Positions 18,035 to 27,024 are shown, numbered from the stretch's first letter. The stretch is 64,000 bases of DNA from Corynebacterium sp. HMSC078H07 (GCF_001812805.1 NZ_KV810494.1:29706-93705); one strand, 5' to 3'. Numbers and translations are program-made. The notes: generated from the sequence alone by a model not told the origin.

Positions 18035-18050
18035 AGTTACACCGTTCACA
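18035..18050 (-). promoter_or_regulatory. candidate GlxR (cAMP-CRP type) site upstream of dhaK
   Basis: The plus-strand sequence AGTTA-CACCGT-TCACA matches the GlxR consensus TGTGA-N6-TCACA at 8 of 10 positions, with one half perfect. GlxR controls carbon-use genes in corynebacteria. The match could be chance; no footprint data are available to me. Confidence 0.35.
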
Positions 18051-18133
18051 TTTTCGGGGCAGGGAGTTCATCGCTGCACTAGCCAGGCGCCGTCGCGGCG
18101 CCGTCTCGTCACCGTCGTGTCCTTAAGGACCTG

Positions 18134-19939
18134 CTACCACTTGCGCAGGTACTCGATGCGCTGGCGCAGCTGCTCGGCGTCGCAAAGCGCAGTGGGCGGG
18201 CCACCGCAAGCCTTACGGGCTTCGGTATGGATAGCGCCGTGCGGCCGGCCGGTGCGCTGTGCGGTGATGGATACCACCGTGTTGAGCTCTTTGCGCAGCG
18301 CAGAAATCTCATCCACCACGCCCGCGTCAGAGCCGCCAGTGCTTGCCGACGTCCCCGCGGCACCGCCCTGCCCTCCACGTTTCGGCGCATGCGGGGTGCC
18401 ATAGAGTTTGCGGCGCTGCTCCTCCGCTGCCTCCGCTGCCCGGCGCGCCTTTTCCTCGGCTTCGCGCCGGTCCATCTCCTCCGACTGTTTCTTGCGCAGG
18501 AGGTCCTTGACCTGGTCGGCGTCGAGAAGCCCGGGAATTCCCAGAAAATCCTCGTCCTCGTCGGTAATGGCTCCGGTGTTGAACTGCGAGCCGTTGTAGA
18601 GCAGGCCGGAGAATTCCGCCTCGGCGCCAAGGGACTCGTACGAGGGTTCAAGCAGGTCGGGCTCGGTCTTCTTTTGGTTAGCGTCCTCCAGAAGCTCGTC
18701 GTCCCAGCCTTCCTTGTCGGGGTTCTTCTCCCCTCCCAAGACATGGTCGCGCTGCTTCTCCATGTTCTCGGCAAGTCCGAGAAGAACAGGCACAGAAGGT
18801 AGGAAGACCGAGGCTGTCTCGCCAGGCATGCGGGAGCGCACGAAGCGACCGATGGCCTGGGCGAAGAAGAGCGGGGTCGACGCCGAGGTGGCGTAAACAC
18901 CCACGGCGAGACGGGGAACGTCAACGCCCTCGGACACCATGCGCACGGCCACCATCCACTCATCCGTGGATTCAGAGAACTCTGCGATGCGTGCGGAGGA
19001 ACCTGGGTCGTCGGACAAGATGACGGAGACTGGGGTGTTGGAAATCTGTTTGAGGATCTTCGCGTAGGCGCGCGCGGTGGTCGTGTCGGTAGCCAGCACG
19101 AGGCCACCGGCATCCGGCATGTTGCGGCGCATTTGCATCAAACGAGTGTGGGCTGCTTGAAGAACGGTGGGGATCCACTCGCCCTTCGGGTCCAAGGCCG
19201 TGCGCCACGCGCGGGCTGTTTGCTCGGGGTTAAGAATGTCTCCAAGGCGCGCTGCATGTTCCTCGCCCGCGCTGTCACGCCAACGGGACTCGCCCGAGTA
19301 GCTAAGGAAGACGACGGGGCGCACGACGCCGTCGGCAAGCGCATCGCCATAGCCGTAGGTGTGATCGGAGCGGGACACCAAGTGCCCCTCCCCGTCCTCT
19401 TCATAGCGCACGAAGGGAATCTGCGAATCATCCGAACGGAAAGGAGTACCGGTCAGTGCTAAGCGGTGTTCGGCATCGTCATAGGCCTCGCGCACGCCGT
19501 CGCCCCAGCTCTTGGCGTCGCCGGCATGGTGGATCTCATCGAGGATCACCAACGTGCGCCGCGCCGAGGCCACCGCGCGATGTTTGAAGGGGTGCATACC
19601 CACCTGGGCGTAGGTCACTACCACGCCGTCCATCGCGGGATTCACGCCGGAGGAATTAGTAAACTTCGGATCCAGAGCCAACCCCACGCGGGAAGCGGAT
19701 TCAGACCACTGAACCTTGAGATGCTCCGTTGGCACCACGACGATGACGCGCTCGACGGTGCGATCCGCCATGAGTTCGGTGGCAACACGCAGCGCGAAGG
19801 TAGTCTTACCTGCGCCAGGAGTCGCCACCGCCATGAAATCCTTCGGCTTGGTGGCCAGGAATTTATCCAATGCGGCTCGCTGCCACACACGGAGTGAACC
19901 GTTATTGGCAAATCTTTGTGCTGATGACTGTGTCGACAC
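18134..19939 (-). CDS. DEAD/DEAH-box superfamily 2 helicase
   Basis: 601 aa, GTG start. Walker A ATPGAGKTT is at 39-47, Walker B DEIH at 134-137, motif III-like TGTP at 163-166, and the second RecA-like lobe ends with AIGRFVRSR (motif VI). A Glu/Arg/Ala-rich coiled-coil region and a short C-terminal domain follow. This organisation resembles the XPB/RadD/type III-restriction-like SF2 enzymes rather than RNA DEAD-box helicases. No nuclease domain or partner gene is present nearby. It is a conserved corynebacterial gene between the sigA and sigB regions; substrate unknown. Confidence 0.85.
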   Translation of the reverse strand: MSTQSSAQRFANNGSLRVWQRAALDKFLATKPKDFMAVATPGAGKTTFALRVATELMADRTVERVIVVVPTEHLKVQWSESASRVGLALDPKFTNSSGVNPAMDGVVVTYAQVGMHPFKHRAVASARRTLVILDEIHHAGDAKSWGDGVREAYDDAEHRLALTGTPFRSDDSQIPFVRYEEDGEGHLVSRSDHTYGYGDALADGVVRPVVFLSYSGESRWRDSAGEEHAARLGDILNPEQTARAWRTALDPKGEWIPTVLQAAHTRLMQMRRNMPDAGGLVLATDTTTARAYAKILKQISNTPVSVILSDDPGSSARIAEFSESTDEWMVAVRMVSEGVDVPRLAVGVYATSASTPLFFAQAIGRFVRSRMPGETASVFLPSVPVLLGLAENMEKQRDHVLGGEKNPDKEGWDDELLEDANQKKTEPDLLEPSYESLGAEAEFSGLLYNGSQFNTGAITDEDEDFLGIPGLLDADQVKDLLRKKQSEEMDRREAEEKARRAAEAAEEQRRKLYGTPHAPKRGGQGGAAGTSASTGGSDAGVVDEISALRKELNTVVSITAQRTGRPHGAIHTEARKACGGPPTALCDAEQLRQRIEYLRKW

Positions 19940-20063
19940 GGTCAGCGACTATCCCCCTCTACTTTTCCCAAAACCCGATGCTGTATGTCGTTCCTCGCGC
20001 TGCGCCTCCTTTTCGGGCGAGACACAGCGCGCTTCGTCCTCCTCTAGGGAAGACGACGTGTTA

Positions 20064-20303
20064 CTAGCGGCGGCGCAGGCTCTTGTATTCGCGCTCGCAG
20101 TCAGGGCACACAGGTGAACCAGGCTTGGCTTGCTTGGTCACCGGGAAAGTCTCACCACACAGGGCAACGACGTACTTGCCGTTGACCGCAGAATCGAGGA
20201 TCTGGTCTTTCTTGACGTAATGAAAGAACTTCGGGGTGTCGTCATTGGTTGACGTATCCTCGCGAACATCTGGGCGTTCAATAGTCTTAGTCGTCGTACT
20301 CAC
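20064..20303 (-). CDS. DUF3039 small Cys-containing protein
   Basis: 79 aa from GTG 20303. The core KFFHYVKKDQILDSAVNG, ALCGETF and CPDCEREY segments mark DUF3039, an actinobacterial family of unknown function. Three Cys in ALCG and CPDC could bind zinc. AGGGGG immediately precedes the GTG; an ATG four codons upstream is an alternative. It is divergent from the DUF3099 gene across a 60-bp gap. Confidence 0.8.
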   Translation of the reverse strand: MSTTTKTIERPDVREDTSTNDDTPKFFHYVKKDQILDSAVNGKYVVALCGETFPVTKQAKPGSPVCPDCEREYKSLRRR

Positions 20304-20350
20304 GCCCCCTATCATGCCGTATCGGTATCGAAGTTGGCGAGTCCTCCCGC

Positions 20351-20366
20351 TACGCTTGTGACCATG
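20351..20366 (+). promoter_or_regulatory. leaderless -10 box of the DUF3099 gene
   Basis: TACGCT (20351-20356) is followed by exactly 7 nt and then ATG 20364. No Shine-Dalgarno sequence is present. Confidence 0.45.
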
Positions 20367-20813
20367 ACCCCTTCGAACTCGCGTGATAACGCAGACCGCA
20401 CCCCACAATCGGGGCGACGACGCGGTCGGGCGTTTGGCCGTGAGCGCTACCTCATCACCACAGCCAAACTCGCCCCCGGGCAAGATCGCCATCGCCGCGA
20501 GGTTACCTACTTTGTCTTGCAGTTCTTGCGCATCCCCTCCCTCATCATCGCCGGAGTCTTGGCCTATGTCTGGCAATGGTGGATTCCGGCTGCGCTTGTC
20601 GTGGCTGTGACCTTCCCGCTGCCGTGGATTGCAGTGGTCATTGGCAATAGCCGTGGGCAGAAGAAAGACAAGCGCGAGAAGTCGCTGTACAAACCTGCGC
20701 TAGCACGACAAATGGCGCAAGCTCAACGCGCGCAACTAGAGCATCAGAACCACGGTGCGTTGCCCGGCGCGCCGGACAAACCACAACCTGACACGATTGA
20801 CCACGACGACTAG
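20364..20813 (+). CDS. DUF3099-type small membrane protein
   Basis: 149 aa. A basic N-terminus (RRRGRAFGRERYLITTAK) precedes two close hydrophobic segments (FLRIPSLIIAGVLAYVWQWW and AALVVAVTFPLPWIAVVI) and a hydrophilic tail rich in Lys, Gln and His. This is the DUF3099 layout. Function is unknown. It is divergent from DUF3039 and lies 19 bp upstream of the methyltransferase gene, probably in one transcript. Confidence 0.75.
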   Translation: MTPSNSRDNADRTPQSGRRRGRAFGRERYLITTAKLAPGQDRHRREVTYFVLQFLRIPSLIIAGVLAYVWQWWIPAALVVAVTFPLPWIAVVIGNSRGQKKDKREKSLYKPALARQMAQAQRAQLEHQNHGALPGAPDKPQPDTIDHDD

Positions 20814-20832
20814 AGCTTTGTAAGGAGTTTTT

Positions 20833-22410
20833 GTGAATATCTCCGACTCTTCACCTTTTGGCCCGCAGATGTACCCGGATCATCCCATCGCTGAGTTCGC
20901 TGACGAACTAGTCCAGGTCTTCGACACGGCGGGCTTTAACGCTGATGGGATAGCTGGGCACTTGGGCCCAGAGTACACAGAGGCTTTGCATCGTGGCGAA
21001 CCTGCCGCGGTGGCGCTGGGTGCCAACGGCACTACCGATTTAGACCACCTCATCCGAATCTTCGTGTTGCACGAGCACGTACCGGCCACGCTGCTGTCAG
21101 AGGTCCTGGGGGCGCGCCTTGCCGCCAAACTTCTCGATTCGGGCGTAGCGCAGACCGATGAGCACGGCACCGTGTTCATCGCCTACGACATCCGCCCGCA
21201 TATCATTGTGGGACGCAACCGCGTGGTCTTCTCTGATGTCGATGCCTCCTTGGTGGATCACGTGCCGGGTCCTGACCATGTCTTGGGCGTAGGTTCTGCA
21301 AGCCTTTCTCTACTACATTCCACCCCAACGTCCCCGGTGTCCTCCGTGCTTGATCTAGGCACTGGCTCCGGTGTGCAATTGCTGGGCCAGCTGGATTCTG
21401 CCGAGCGCATCGTGGCAACAGACGTGCACGAGCGCGCACTTGATCTTGCTCGCGCCACGGTCGCGGCTGCGGGTGCAACTCCGCGTGTGGATCTGCGCCT
21501 AGGCTCCTGGTTTGAGCCGGTAGCCGGGGAGCGCTTCGACCGTATTGTGGCCAATCCGCCTTTCGTCGTGGGACTGCCGGAGGTGGGCCATGTCTATCGC
21601 GATTCCGGCCTCAACCTTGATGGCGCTAGTGAGCTCGTGGTCTCGCACGCCGCGGAGCATCTCACCCCAGGTGGTACCGCCCACCTGCTGGCTGCGTGGG
21701 TCCACCAGGGCGATGAATCCTGGCAACAGCGAGTTGCCTCGTGGTTGCCCGATACCGGGGTGGCTGCGTGGATCATTCAGCGCGACGTGGCTGATCCTGC
21801 CCTCTACGTGTCCACGTGGTTGGCCGATGAGTCAATCGATGTGCGAAGCCCCCTTGGCCAAGAGCGTTCACGGGAATGGTTGCAGCACTTCCATGATCAC
21901 GAGGTCACCGGAATTGGCTTTGGGTTCGTAGCCATTCAGCGTATTGGGGATGATGAGCCCTCCGATATCTTGGCGGAGACCATGACCCAGCCGGTTGTCG
22001 ATCCGCTCGGGCCCGAAGTCGAGGAATACTTTGCCCGAGTGGAGTGGCTGCGTGGGCTTGTGCCCGGCGAGTTGGAAGACGCACACGTACAGCTGCGCCC
22101 GGGCGTTGCCCGTGAGGATGTCGCACTTCCCGATACTGAGGTGGGTATGGGCTTTACCCGCGCTGCACTGCGCCTAACGCGCACCGATGGCCCCCGTTGG
22201 CAGCATGATGTGGACGAGCACCTGGCAGCCATCGTGGCCGGCTTAAACCCGCACGGTTTGAGCATTGGCGAGACCATCGAGCTTTATGCTGCCGCGCAGG
22301 GCTATGACGAAGCCGCGCTTGTCGACGCCGCCCTCCCCGCCATCGTCGATCTGATCCGCCACGGTCTTCTAATCCCGACCGAGCTGCTGGCTTTTTCACA
22401 TACCGACTAG
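20833..22410 (+). CDS. class I SAM-dependent methyltransferase, large actinobacterial type
   Basis: 525 aa, GTG start with AAGGAG upstream. An N-terminal helical domain (about 1-150) precedes a Rossmann methyltransferase core with motif I LDLGTGSGV (173-181) and the catalytic NPPF motif (240-243). NPPF is typical of enzymes that methylate an amide or exocyclic amine (HemK/PrmC, RsmC or N6-adenine types). A further C-terminal domain of about 150 aa has no motif I know. The substrate, which could be rRNA, protein or DNA, cannot be decided. It has been annotated as N5-glutamine methyltransferase-like in relatives. Confidence 0.8.
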   Translation: MNISDSSPFGPQMYPDHPIAEFADELVQVFDTAGFNADGIAGHLGPEYTEALHRGEPAAVALGANGTTDLDHLIRIFVLHEHVPATLLSEVLGARLAAKLLDSGVAQTDEHGTVFIAYDIRPHIIVGRNRVVFSDVDASLVDHVPGPDHVLGVGSASLSLLHSTPTSPVSSVLDLGTGSGVQLLGQLDSAERIVATDVHERALDLARATVAAAGATPRVDLRLGSWFEPVAGERFDRIVANPPFVVGLPEVGHVYRDSGLNLDGASELVVSHAAEHLTPGGTAHLLAAWVHQGDESWQQRVASWLPDTGVAAWIIQRDVADPALYVSTWLADESIDVRSPLGQERSREWLQHFHDHEVTGIGFGFVAIQRIGDDEPSDILAETMTQPVVDPLGPEVEEYFARVEWLRGLVPGELEDAHVQLRPGVAREDVALPDTEVGMGFTRAALRLTRTDGPRWQHDVDEHLAAIVAGLNPHGLSIGETIELYAAAQGYDEAALVDAALPAIVDLIRHGLLIPTELLAFSHTD

Positions 22411-22465
22411 CTGCTATACAAAATCGCAGTCAACGCTTTATTAGAAAGGTAACTTTTCGCCCACC

Positions 22466-22909
22466 ATGCGTGCAGTATTAACCCGTGTGTCCCAAGCTTC
22501 AGTAACCGTTGATGGAGACATCGTTGGCTCAATCGAATGTCCCGACACTGGCGGGCTCTTAGCTCTCATTGGTGTCTCCACTGAGGACCTCGACAACTGG
22601 CACCCTCGTGCGGAGAAAATGGCACGCAAGATCGCGGAGCTCCGCATCTTGGAAGGCGAGCGTTCGGTACTCGAAGCTCAAGCCCCAGTATTGGTCGTTA
22701 GCCAGTTCACGCTTTATGGTCGCACCGCGAAAGGGCGACGCCCTTCCTGGTCTGATGCTGCACCAGGACACGAAGCAGAACCGGTCATCGACGCCATCGT
22801 TACCCACTTGAAGGAGCGTGGACTCAGCGTCGAAACTGGTCAGTTTGGCGCCATGATGCGTGTGTCTTCGGTGAACGAAGGACCATTTACAGTGCTGGTA
22901 GAGACCTAG
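22466..22909 (+). CDS. dtd: D-aminoacyl-tRNA deacylase
   Basis: 147 aa, full length. Dtd hydrolyses D-amino acids (and glycine on tRNA-Ala) from mischarged tRNAs. SQFTLYG (79-85) supplies the active-site Ser/Gln/Thr, and NEGPFT (137-142) holds the Gly-Pro motif that enforces chirality; the usual residue before Thr is Val, here Phe. It starts 55 bp after the methyltransferase gene, with GAAAGG upstream. Confidence 0.93.
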   Translation: MRAVLTRVSQASVTVDGDIVGSIECPDTGGLLALIGVSTEDLDNWHPRAEKMARKIAELRILEGERSVLEAQAPVLVVSQFTLYGRTAKGRRPSWSDAAPGHEAEPVIDAIVTHLKERGLSVETGQFGAMMRVSSVNEGPFTVLVET

Positions 22910-23197
22910 TTTTAAAGTCCAGCCGTCCAATTTTGTTGAACAATACATAAAAGAACTAAAAAAGCAAACTCAGCGAGTGTGATAATTTTCCTGCTTCCGC
23001 TGCGATAATTTATTATCATTTCTCACCACTTCCGGCTTATACTGAGGGCACAGCGAAGCAAACGGGCTGTATACGCAGTAAGTGTGAGAGTCATTCTCAC
23101 GCCCTGTACAACAAGATTGCAGATGAGAATCTTTTCTCACTACAAGGTTGTGGAAGCCCAATCGCTTCGATCGACCACTAGGACAGTAGGAAAGACA
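22910..23197 (+). promoter_or_regulatory. sdaC promoter and structured 5' leader
   Basis: This 288-bp region is noticeably A/T-rich near 22,920-23,020. A palindrome GATAAT-TT-ATTATC lies at 23004-23017, overlapping the likely -35 zone of a TATACT -10 box at 23038-23043. Downstream, in the expected leader, are two inverted repeats built on the same half site: GTGAGA-N5-TCTCAC (23084-23100) and TGAGAA-N4-TTCTCA (23124-23139), plus a lone TCTCAC at 23021-23026. They could be repressor operators or RNA hairpins. No gene is present. Confidence 0.65.
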
Positions 23198-24622
23198 ATG
23201 TCTCACTCAGTATTGCGACACAATCACGACAAGGCCCAACACCCCGAAAACCACGCAGAGATGCCTGAGGCTCTCAAGACCTCACAGAGTTCATCTCCTT
23301 CATCAGCACAGTCATCTTCCGTCCCCGGTATCGACACCCCATTTGAAGGACGCGAAGGCGCCCCGAAGTGGAATAAGGAAGACACCGTATGGATGCTCTC
23401 CCTCTTCGGCACCGCCATTGGCGCCGGCGTCCTCTTCCTCCCCATCAACGCCGGTATCGGCGGCATCATCCCGCTCCTCATCATGACCGTCATTGCTTTG
23501 CCCATGACCTTCTGGGCACACCGCGGCATGACCCGCTTCGTACTCTCCAGCTCCAAGCCCGACGGTGACCTCACGGACGTCGTCGAGGAGCACTTCGGCA
23601 TCAAGGCCGGCGTCTTGATGAACATCCTGTACTTCCTGTCGGTATACCCCATCCTTCTCGTGTACTCGGTGACCATCACCAACACGGTCAACTCCTTCCT
23701 GGAGAACCAGTTGGGAATCACACCACCGGATCGCTGGCTCACCTCGCTGCTGCTGGTTGGTGGCCTCATCCTCATTGTCCGCATGGGTAAGGACGTCGTC
23801 GTTCACGTCATGTCTTACCTGGTGTACCCCTTCATCGGTGTCCTCGTTCTGCTCTCCATTTACCTCATCCCGAAGTGGAATACCGCTCTGTTTGAGTCCT
23901 TCGACTTGAGCGTCGCTCGCGAGGCTTCCGGCCACAGCCTGGGCGTTACCCTGATGCTCCTCGTACCCGTCATGGTCTTCTCCTTCAACCACTCGCCGAT
24001 GATTTCCTCCTTCGCAGTTGACCGCCGCCAGACCTACGGCAAGTACGCCGAGGTTAAGGCCAGCAAGACTCTGCTTCGCTCGGAAATCCTGATGGTTGTT
24101 GTGGTCATGTTCTTTGTCTTCTCCTGCGCACTCAGCCTCTCCCCTGAGCACCTGGCTGAAGCAAAGGCCCAGAACATCACCATCTTGTCCTACCTGGCAA
24201 ACCACTTCGACACCCCGATCATCCAATGGATTGCTCCCATCATCGCCATGATTGCCGTGGCCAAGTCCTTCCTCGGCCACTACCTCGGTGCTGCTGAAGG
24301 ATTCGAGGGCCTCATCATCAAGGGCAGCAAGAAGGCCAACAAGGATGACGCCAAATCCCTGCGCAAGCTCAACATCATCACCCTCATCTTCATGCTGGTC
24401 ACCTCCTGGCTCGTTGCCTGGGCTGACCCCTCCATCCTCGGCATGATTGAAACCCTGTGTGGCCCGACGATTGCCATCATGCTCTTCATCATCCCGATGG
24501 TCGCCATCCACAAGGTTCCTGCACTACAGCGCTTCAAGGGCAAGGCTTCCAACTACTTCGTATTCGTGATGGGCCTGGTTGCACTGGCCACCATCATCTA
24601 CTCCATCGTCCAGGCCTTCTAA
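23198..24622 (+). CDS. sdaC: serine/threonine proton symporter, SdaC/TdcC type (HAAAP family)
   Basis: 474 aa from ATG 23198 (AGGAAAG upstream). A Ser/His/Gln-rich soluble head of about 60 aa is followed by about 11 membrane spans beginning WMLSLFGTAIGAGVLFLPINAGIGG, the discontinuous first helix typical of the hydroxy/aromatic amino acid permeases. It should import L-serine and possibly L-threonine with protons. It lies 45 bp upstream of sdaA, and the pair form an uptake-plus-degradation unit. Serine or threonine specificity is inferred from the neighbour. Confidence 0.88.
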   Translation: MSHSVLRHNHDKAQHPENHAEMPEALKTSQSSSPSSAQSSSVPGIDTPFEGREGAPKWNKEDTVWMLSLFGTAIGAGVLFLPINAGIGGIIPLLIMTVIALPMTFWAHRGMTRFVLSSSKPDGDLTDVVEEHFGIKAGVLMNILYFLSVYPILLVYSVTITNTVNSFLENQLGITPPDRWLTSLLLVGGLILIVRMGKDVVVHVMSYLVYPFIGVLVLLSIYLIPKWNTALFESFDLSVAREASGHSLGVTLMLLVPVMVFSFNHSPMISSFAVDRRQTYGKYAEVKASKTLLRSEILMVVVVMFFVFSCALSLSPEHLAEAKAQNITILSYLANHFDTPIIQWIAPIIAMIAVAKSFLGHYLGAAEGFEGLIIKGSKKANKDDAKSLRKLNIITLIFMLVTSWLVAWADPSILGMIETLCGPTIAIMLFIIPMVAIHKVPALQRFKGKASNYFVFVMGLVALATIIYSIVQAF

Positions 24623-24667
24623 GAACTGGCCCCACAAGAAACACTCAGAGGATTCAAGGAAAGAACA

Positions 24668-26044
24668 ATGTTCATCAGCATCTTCGATATGTTCAAGATT
24701 GGCATCGGCCCCTCCAGCTCCCACACGCTGGGGCCAATGAAGGCAGGCAAGGCGTTCGTTGACGAACTGCAAGAAAAAGGCCTCTTTGACAAGGTCACCC
24801 GGGTTCAGGCTAACGTCTACGGCTCCCTTTCCCTCACCGGTATCGGCCATTCCACAGACAAAGCCATCCTTCTCGGCCTCGCCGGTGAAGAGCCTGAAAC
24901 CGTTGACATCGACGGCATCTCCGAATTCGTAAAACAAGTTCGCAGTAGCGAGAAGCTCATGCTCGGTGGAACTCATGAGGTTGATTTCCCGAAGGAAGGA
25001 GGATTCTTCTTCCACGATGAATACCTCCCGATGCATGAAAACGGTATGTGCCTCATTGCTTTCGCTGGCGAGGAAGACATCCTGCACAAGACCTACTACT
25101 CAGTGGGCGGCGGCTTCATTGTCAAGCAAGAAGACTTCGCAATGCGTGGTTCAAACAAGGTGGATATCCCCTTCCCGTACTCCAGCGCCGAAGAGATGCT
25201 CGAGCTGTGTGAGCGCAATGGAATGACTCTGCCCGAGCTCGGGCTGGCTAATGAGCTAGCACTGCGTTCACAGGACGAAGTCACTGAGCACTTGGGCAAG
25301 GTGCGCGATGTCATGTTTACCGGCATCGAGCGTGGCTCCTCTACCGACGGCCCGCTGCCTGGCTCACTACTCGTGCCGCGCCGTGCCGCTGCGCTGAAGC
25401 GTCGCCTCGAGCAAAGCGATCATCATGACGATGGTCTCGATGTTCTGAGCTGGGTCAATATGTTTGCCTTGGCTATCTCTGAAGAGAACGCCGCGTGCGG
25501 TCGCGTCGTGACCGCACCGACTAATGGTGCCTGCGGCGTCGTACCTGCGGTGCTTGCCTACTACGACAAGTTCGTCGAACCTGTCACTGAAGAAATGTTT
25601 GCAGACTACATCTTCGCCTGCAACCAGATTGCGTCCCTCTACAAGATGAACGCGTCCATTTCAGGTGCTGAGGTTGGCTGCCAGGGCGAAGTTGGCGTCG
25701 CTTGTTCCATGGCTGCTGGTGGTCTTGCACAGCTCATGGGCGCCACCCCAGAGCAAGTGTGCGTCGCCGCAGAAATTGGCATGGAACACAAGCTCGGTCT
25801 AACGTGCGACCCGGTCTTAGGCCAGGTTCAGGTCCCCTGCATCGAGCGCAATGCTGTCGCTGCTGTTGACTCCATCACTGCAGCTCGCATGGCCCTTGAG
25901 CGGGAAAGCAAGCCCTGCGTATCCCTCGATGAAGTGATTTGGACCATGTACAAGACTGGTAAGGATATGAACGCCAAATACCGTGAGACGTCGCAAGGCG
26001 GTCTGGCACTAGCAGTCCACCCGCCAGTCGCCGTATGCGGCTAG
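24668..26044 (+). CDS. sdaA: L-serine ammonia-lyase, iron-sulfur type
   Basis: 458 aa, single chain. It deaminates L-serine to pyruvate and ammonia using an oxygen-sensitive [4Fe-4S] cluster. The N-terminal beta domain ([12 protein letters not shown], about 12-24) and the C-terminal alpha domain are fused. Cysteines in [24 protein letters not shown] and [14 protein letters not shown] are the cluster region. The GGAT...AAGGAAAG stretch upstream supplies the ribosome site. It follows the permease, and a regulator follows it. Confidence 0.95.
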   Translation: MFISIFDMFKIGIGPSSSHTLGPMKAGKAFVDELQEKGLFDKVTRVQANVYGSLSLTGIGHSTDKAILLGLAGEEPETVDIDGISEFVKQVRSSEKLMLGGTHEVDFPKEGGFFFHDEYLPMHENGMCLIAFAGEEDILHKTYYSVGGGFIVKQEDFAMRGSNKVDIPFPYSSAEEMLELCERNGMTLPELGLANELALRSQDEVTEHLGKVRDVMFTGIERGSSTDGPLPGSLLVPRRAAALKRRLEQSDHHDDGLDVLSWVNMFALAISEENAACGRVVTAPTNGACGVVPAVLAYYDKFVEPVTEEMFADYIFACNQIASLYKMNASISGAEVGCQGEVGVACSMAAGGLAQLMGATPEQVCVAAEIGMEHKLGLTCDPVLGQVQVPCIERNAVAAVDSITAARMALERESKPCVSLDEVIWTMYKTGKDMNAKYRETSQGGLALAVHPPVAVCG

Positions 26045-26063
26045 AGCCCTCCTAAGAATCGAT

Positions 26064-26108
26064 GAGCCGGGTGAGCACAGCATTTTGCGGCTTGTGTTCA
26101 CTCGGCTC
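26064..26108 (+). terminator. hairpin after sdaA
   Basis: GAGCCGGGTGAGCACA (26064-26079) pairs with TGTGTTCACTCGGCTC (26093-26108) with two mismatches. No long T-run follows, so this may be a partial terminator between sdaA and the regulator gene. Confidence 0.6.
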
Positions 26109-26157
26109 ACCGCTTTCGTGTGGTAACTTCTCTATAAACTGACAGGAATATAAGGAC

Positions 26158-26928
26158 ATGCTTCAGCTAATGAATCTCTCTAGCAGCCATGCCTCCGAAG
26201 AAAATATCCTCGAGCAGTACATACCACTCGTCGAATTTCTCGGTCAGGCCATGGGCCCTAATACCGAGATCGTTCTCCATGATCTCGATGTACCCGACCG
26301 GTCCATCATTGCTATTGCCAATAATCACATTTCCGGCCGCGAGCTTGGTGGCCCAGTTACAGATTTTGCGCTCTGGTTCATGAAACAGGGCGATGCCGCC
26401 GCCGTCCCCATGATGACCGGATATCGAGCGGTCAACGCCGAAGGAAAAATTTGCCAATCATCCAGCTACTTCATACGCGATGAAACCGGCCACATGCGTG
26501 GCATGCTGTGCATCAACGTCGATGTTTCGGAGTTGATTCACATCCGCGAAGCCGCCAATACCCTCATTGGCAACGCTGAGGATCCGGCTTTCGACAAGGA
26601 AAAGGCCTTTAGCGGTTATCCTGGGGCTTCGCCTCAGCCCCCGCGCCCCATGGCCGTGGTTCCGGATCAACAAGAACCTGCCGAAGAACCAATCAGCGAG
26701 TCTTTGGGAACAAACGTTGAGCAGCTGCTGGATTCAATGCTCGACTCTGTAATTTCCAAGCAGACAACGGATGTCTCACGCATGCACCGCGACGAGCGTA
26801 TTCAGGTGGTCTCCGAGTTGGAAGACGCAGGGTTCTTCCTCCTCAAGGGCGGGATTGCAGCGGCAGCCTCATGTCTCGGAGTCTCGGAGCCCACGATTTA
26901 CCGATACCTCGTTACGGTGCGTGGCTAG
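26158..26928 (+). CDS. YheO/DauR-like transcriptional regulator (PAS-like plus HTH)
   Basis: 256 aa. The N-terminal YheO-like sensor domain (about 15-130: PNTEIVLHDL, GYRAVNAEGKICQSSSYFIRD, RGMLCINVD) is followed by a Pro-rich linker and a C-terminal helix-turn-helix (GGIAAAASCLGVSEPTIYRYL). Relatives such as DauR control D-amino-acid or other amino-acid catabolism. Its place behind sdaC-sdaA suggests it senses serine or a derivative and controls the unit; this is inference. AAGG lies just before ATG 26158; a second ATG is at 26170. A 113-bp gap with a hairpin separates it from sdaA. Confidence 0.82.
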   Translation: MLQLMNLSSSHASEENILEQYIPLVEFLGQAMGPNTEIVLHDLDVPDRSIIAIANNHISGRELGGPVTDFALWFMKQGDAAAVPMMTGYRAVNAEGKICQSSSYFIRDETGHMRGMLCINVDVSELIHIREAANTLIGNAEDPAFDKEKAFSGYPGASPQPPRPMAVVPDQQEPAEEPISESLGTNVEQLLDSMLDSVISKQTTDVSRMHRDERIQVVSELEDAGFFLLKGGIAAAASCLGVSEPTIYRYLVTVRG

Positions 26929-26979
26929 AGGCGAGTGTGATGACTCACCGTCGCTAACGTGCCACTGAGCACATGTTCT

Positions 26980-27024
26980 CCCCGCGGTGCGACTCCCCCA
27001 AAAAGGTGGAGTCCTACCGCGGGG
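26980..27024 (+). terminator. strong GC-rich hairpin between the sdaA regulator and sigB
   Basis: CCCCGCGGTGCGACTCC (26980-26996) pairs with GGAGTCCTACCGCGGGG (27008-27024), 15 of 17 bp, with an 11-nt loop. A short T-run comes later. It probably ends the upstream transcript; it lies before the sigB promoter. Confidence 0.65.

Noticed and set aside
18134..19939. Helicase considered as part of a restriction or anti-phage system
   Set aside because: There is no nuclease, methylase or defence partner beside it, and the neighbours are conserved core genes.
20304..20576. Upstream extension of the DUF3039 gene
   Set aside because: It runs antisense through the divergent DUF3099 gene, and the DUF3039 domain starts after GTG 20303.
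23312..24511. A 399-codon open frame on the minus strand
   Set aside because: It is antisense to the sdaC permease, with Asp/Glu/His-rich composition produced by reading hydrophobic codons backwards.
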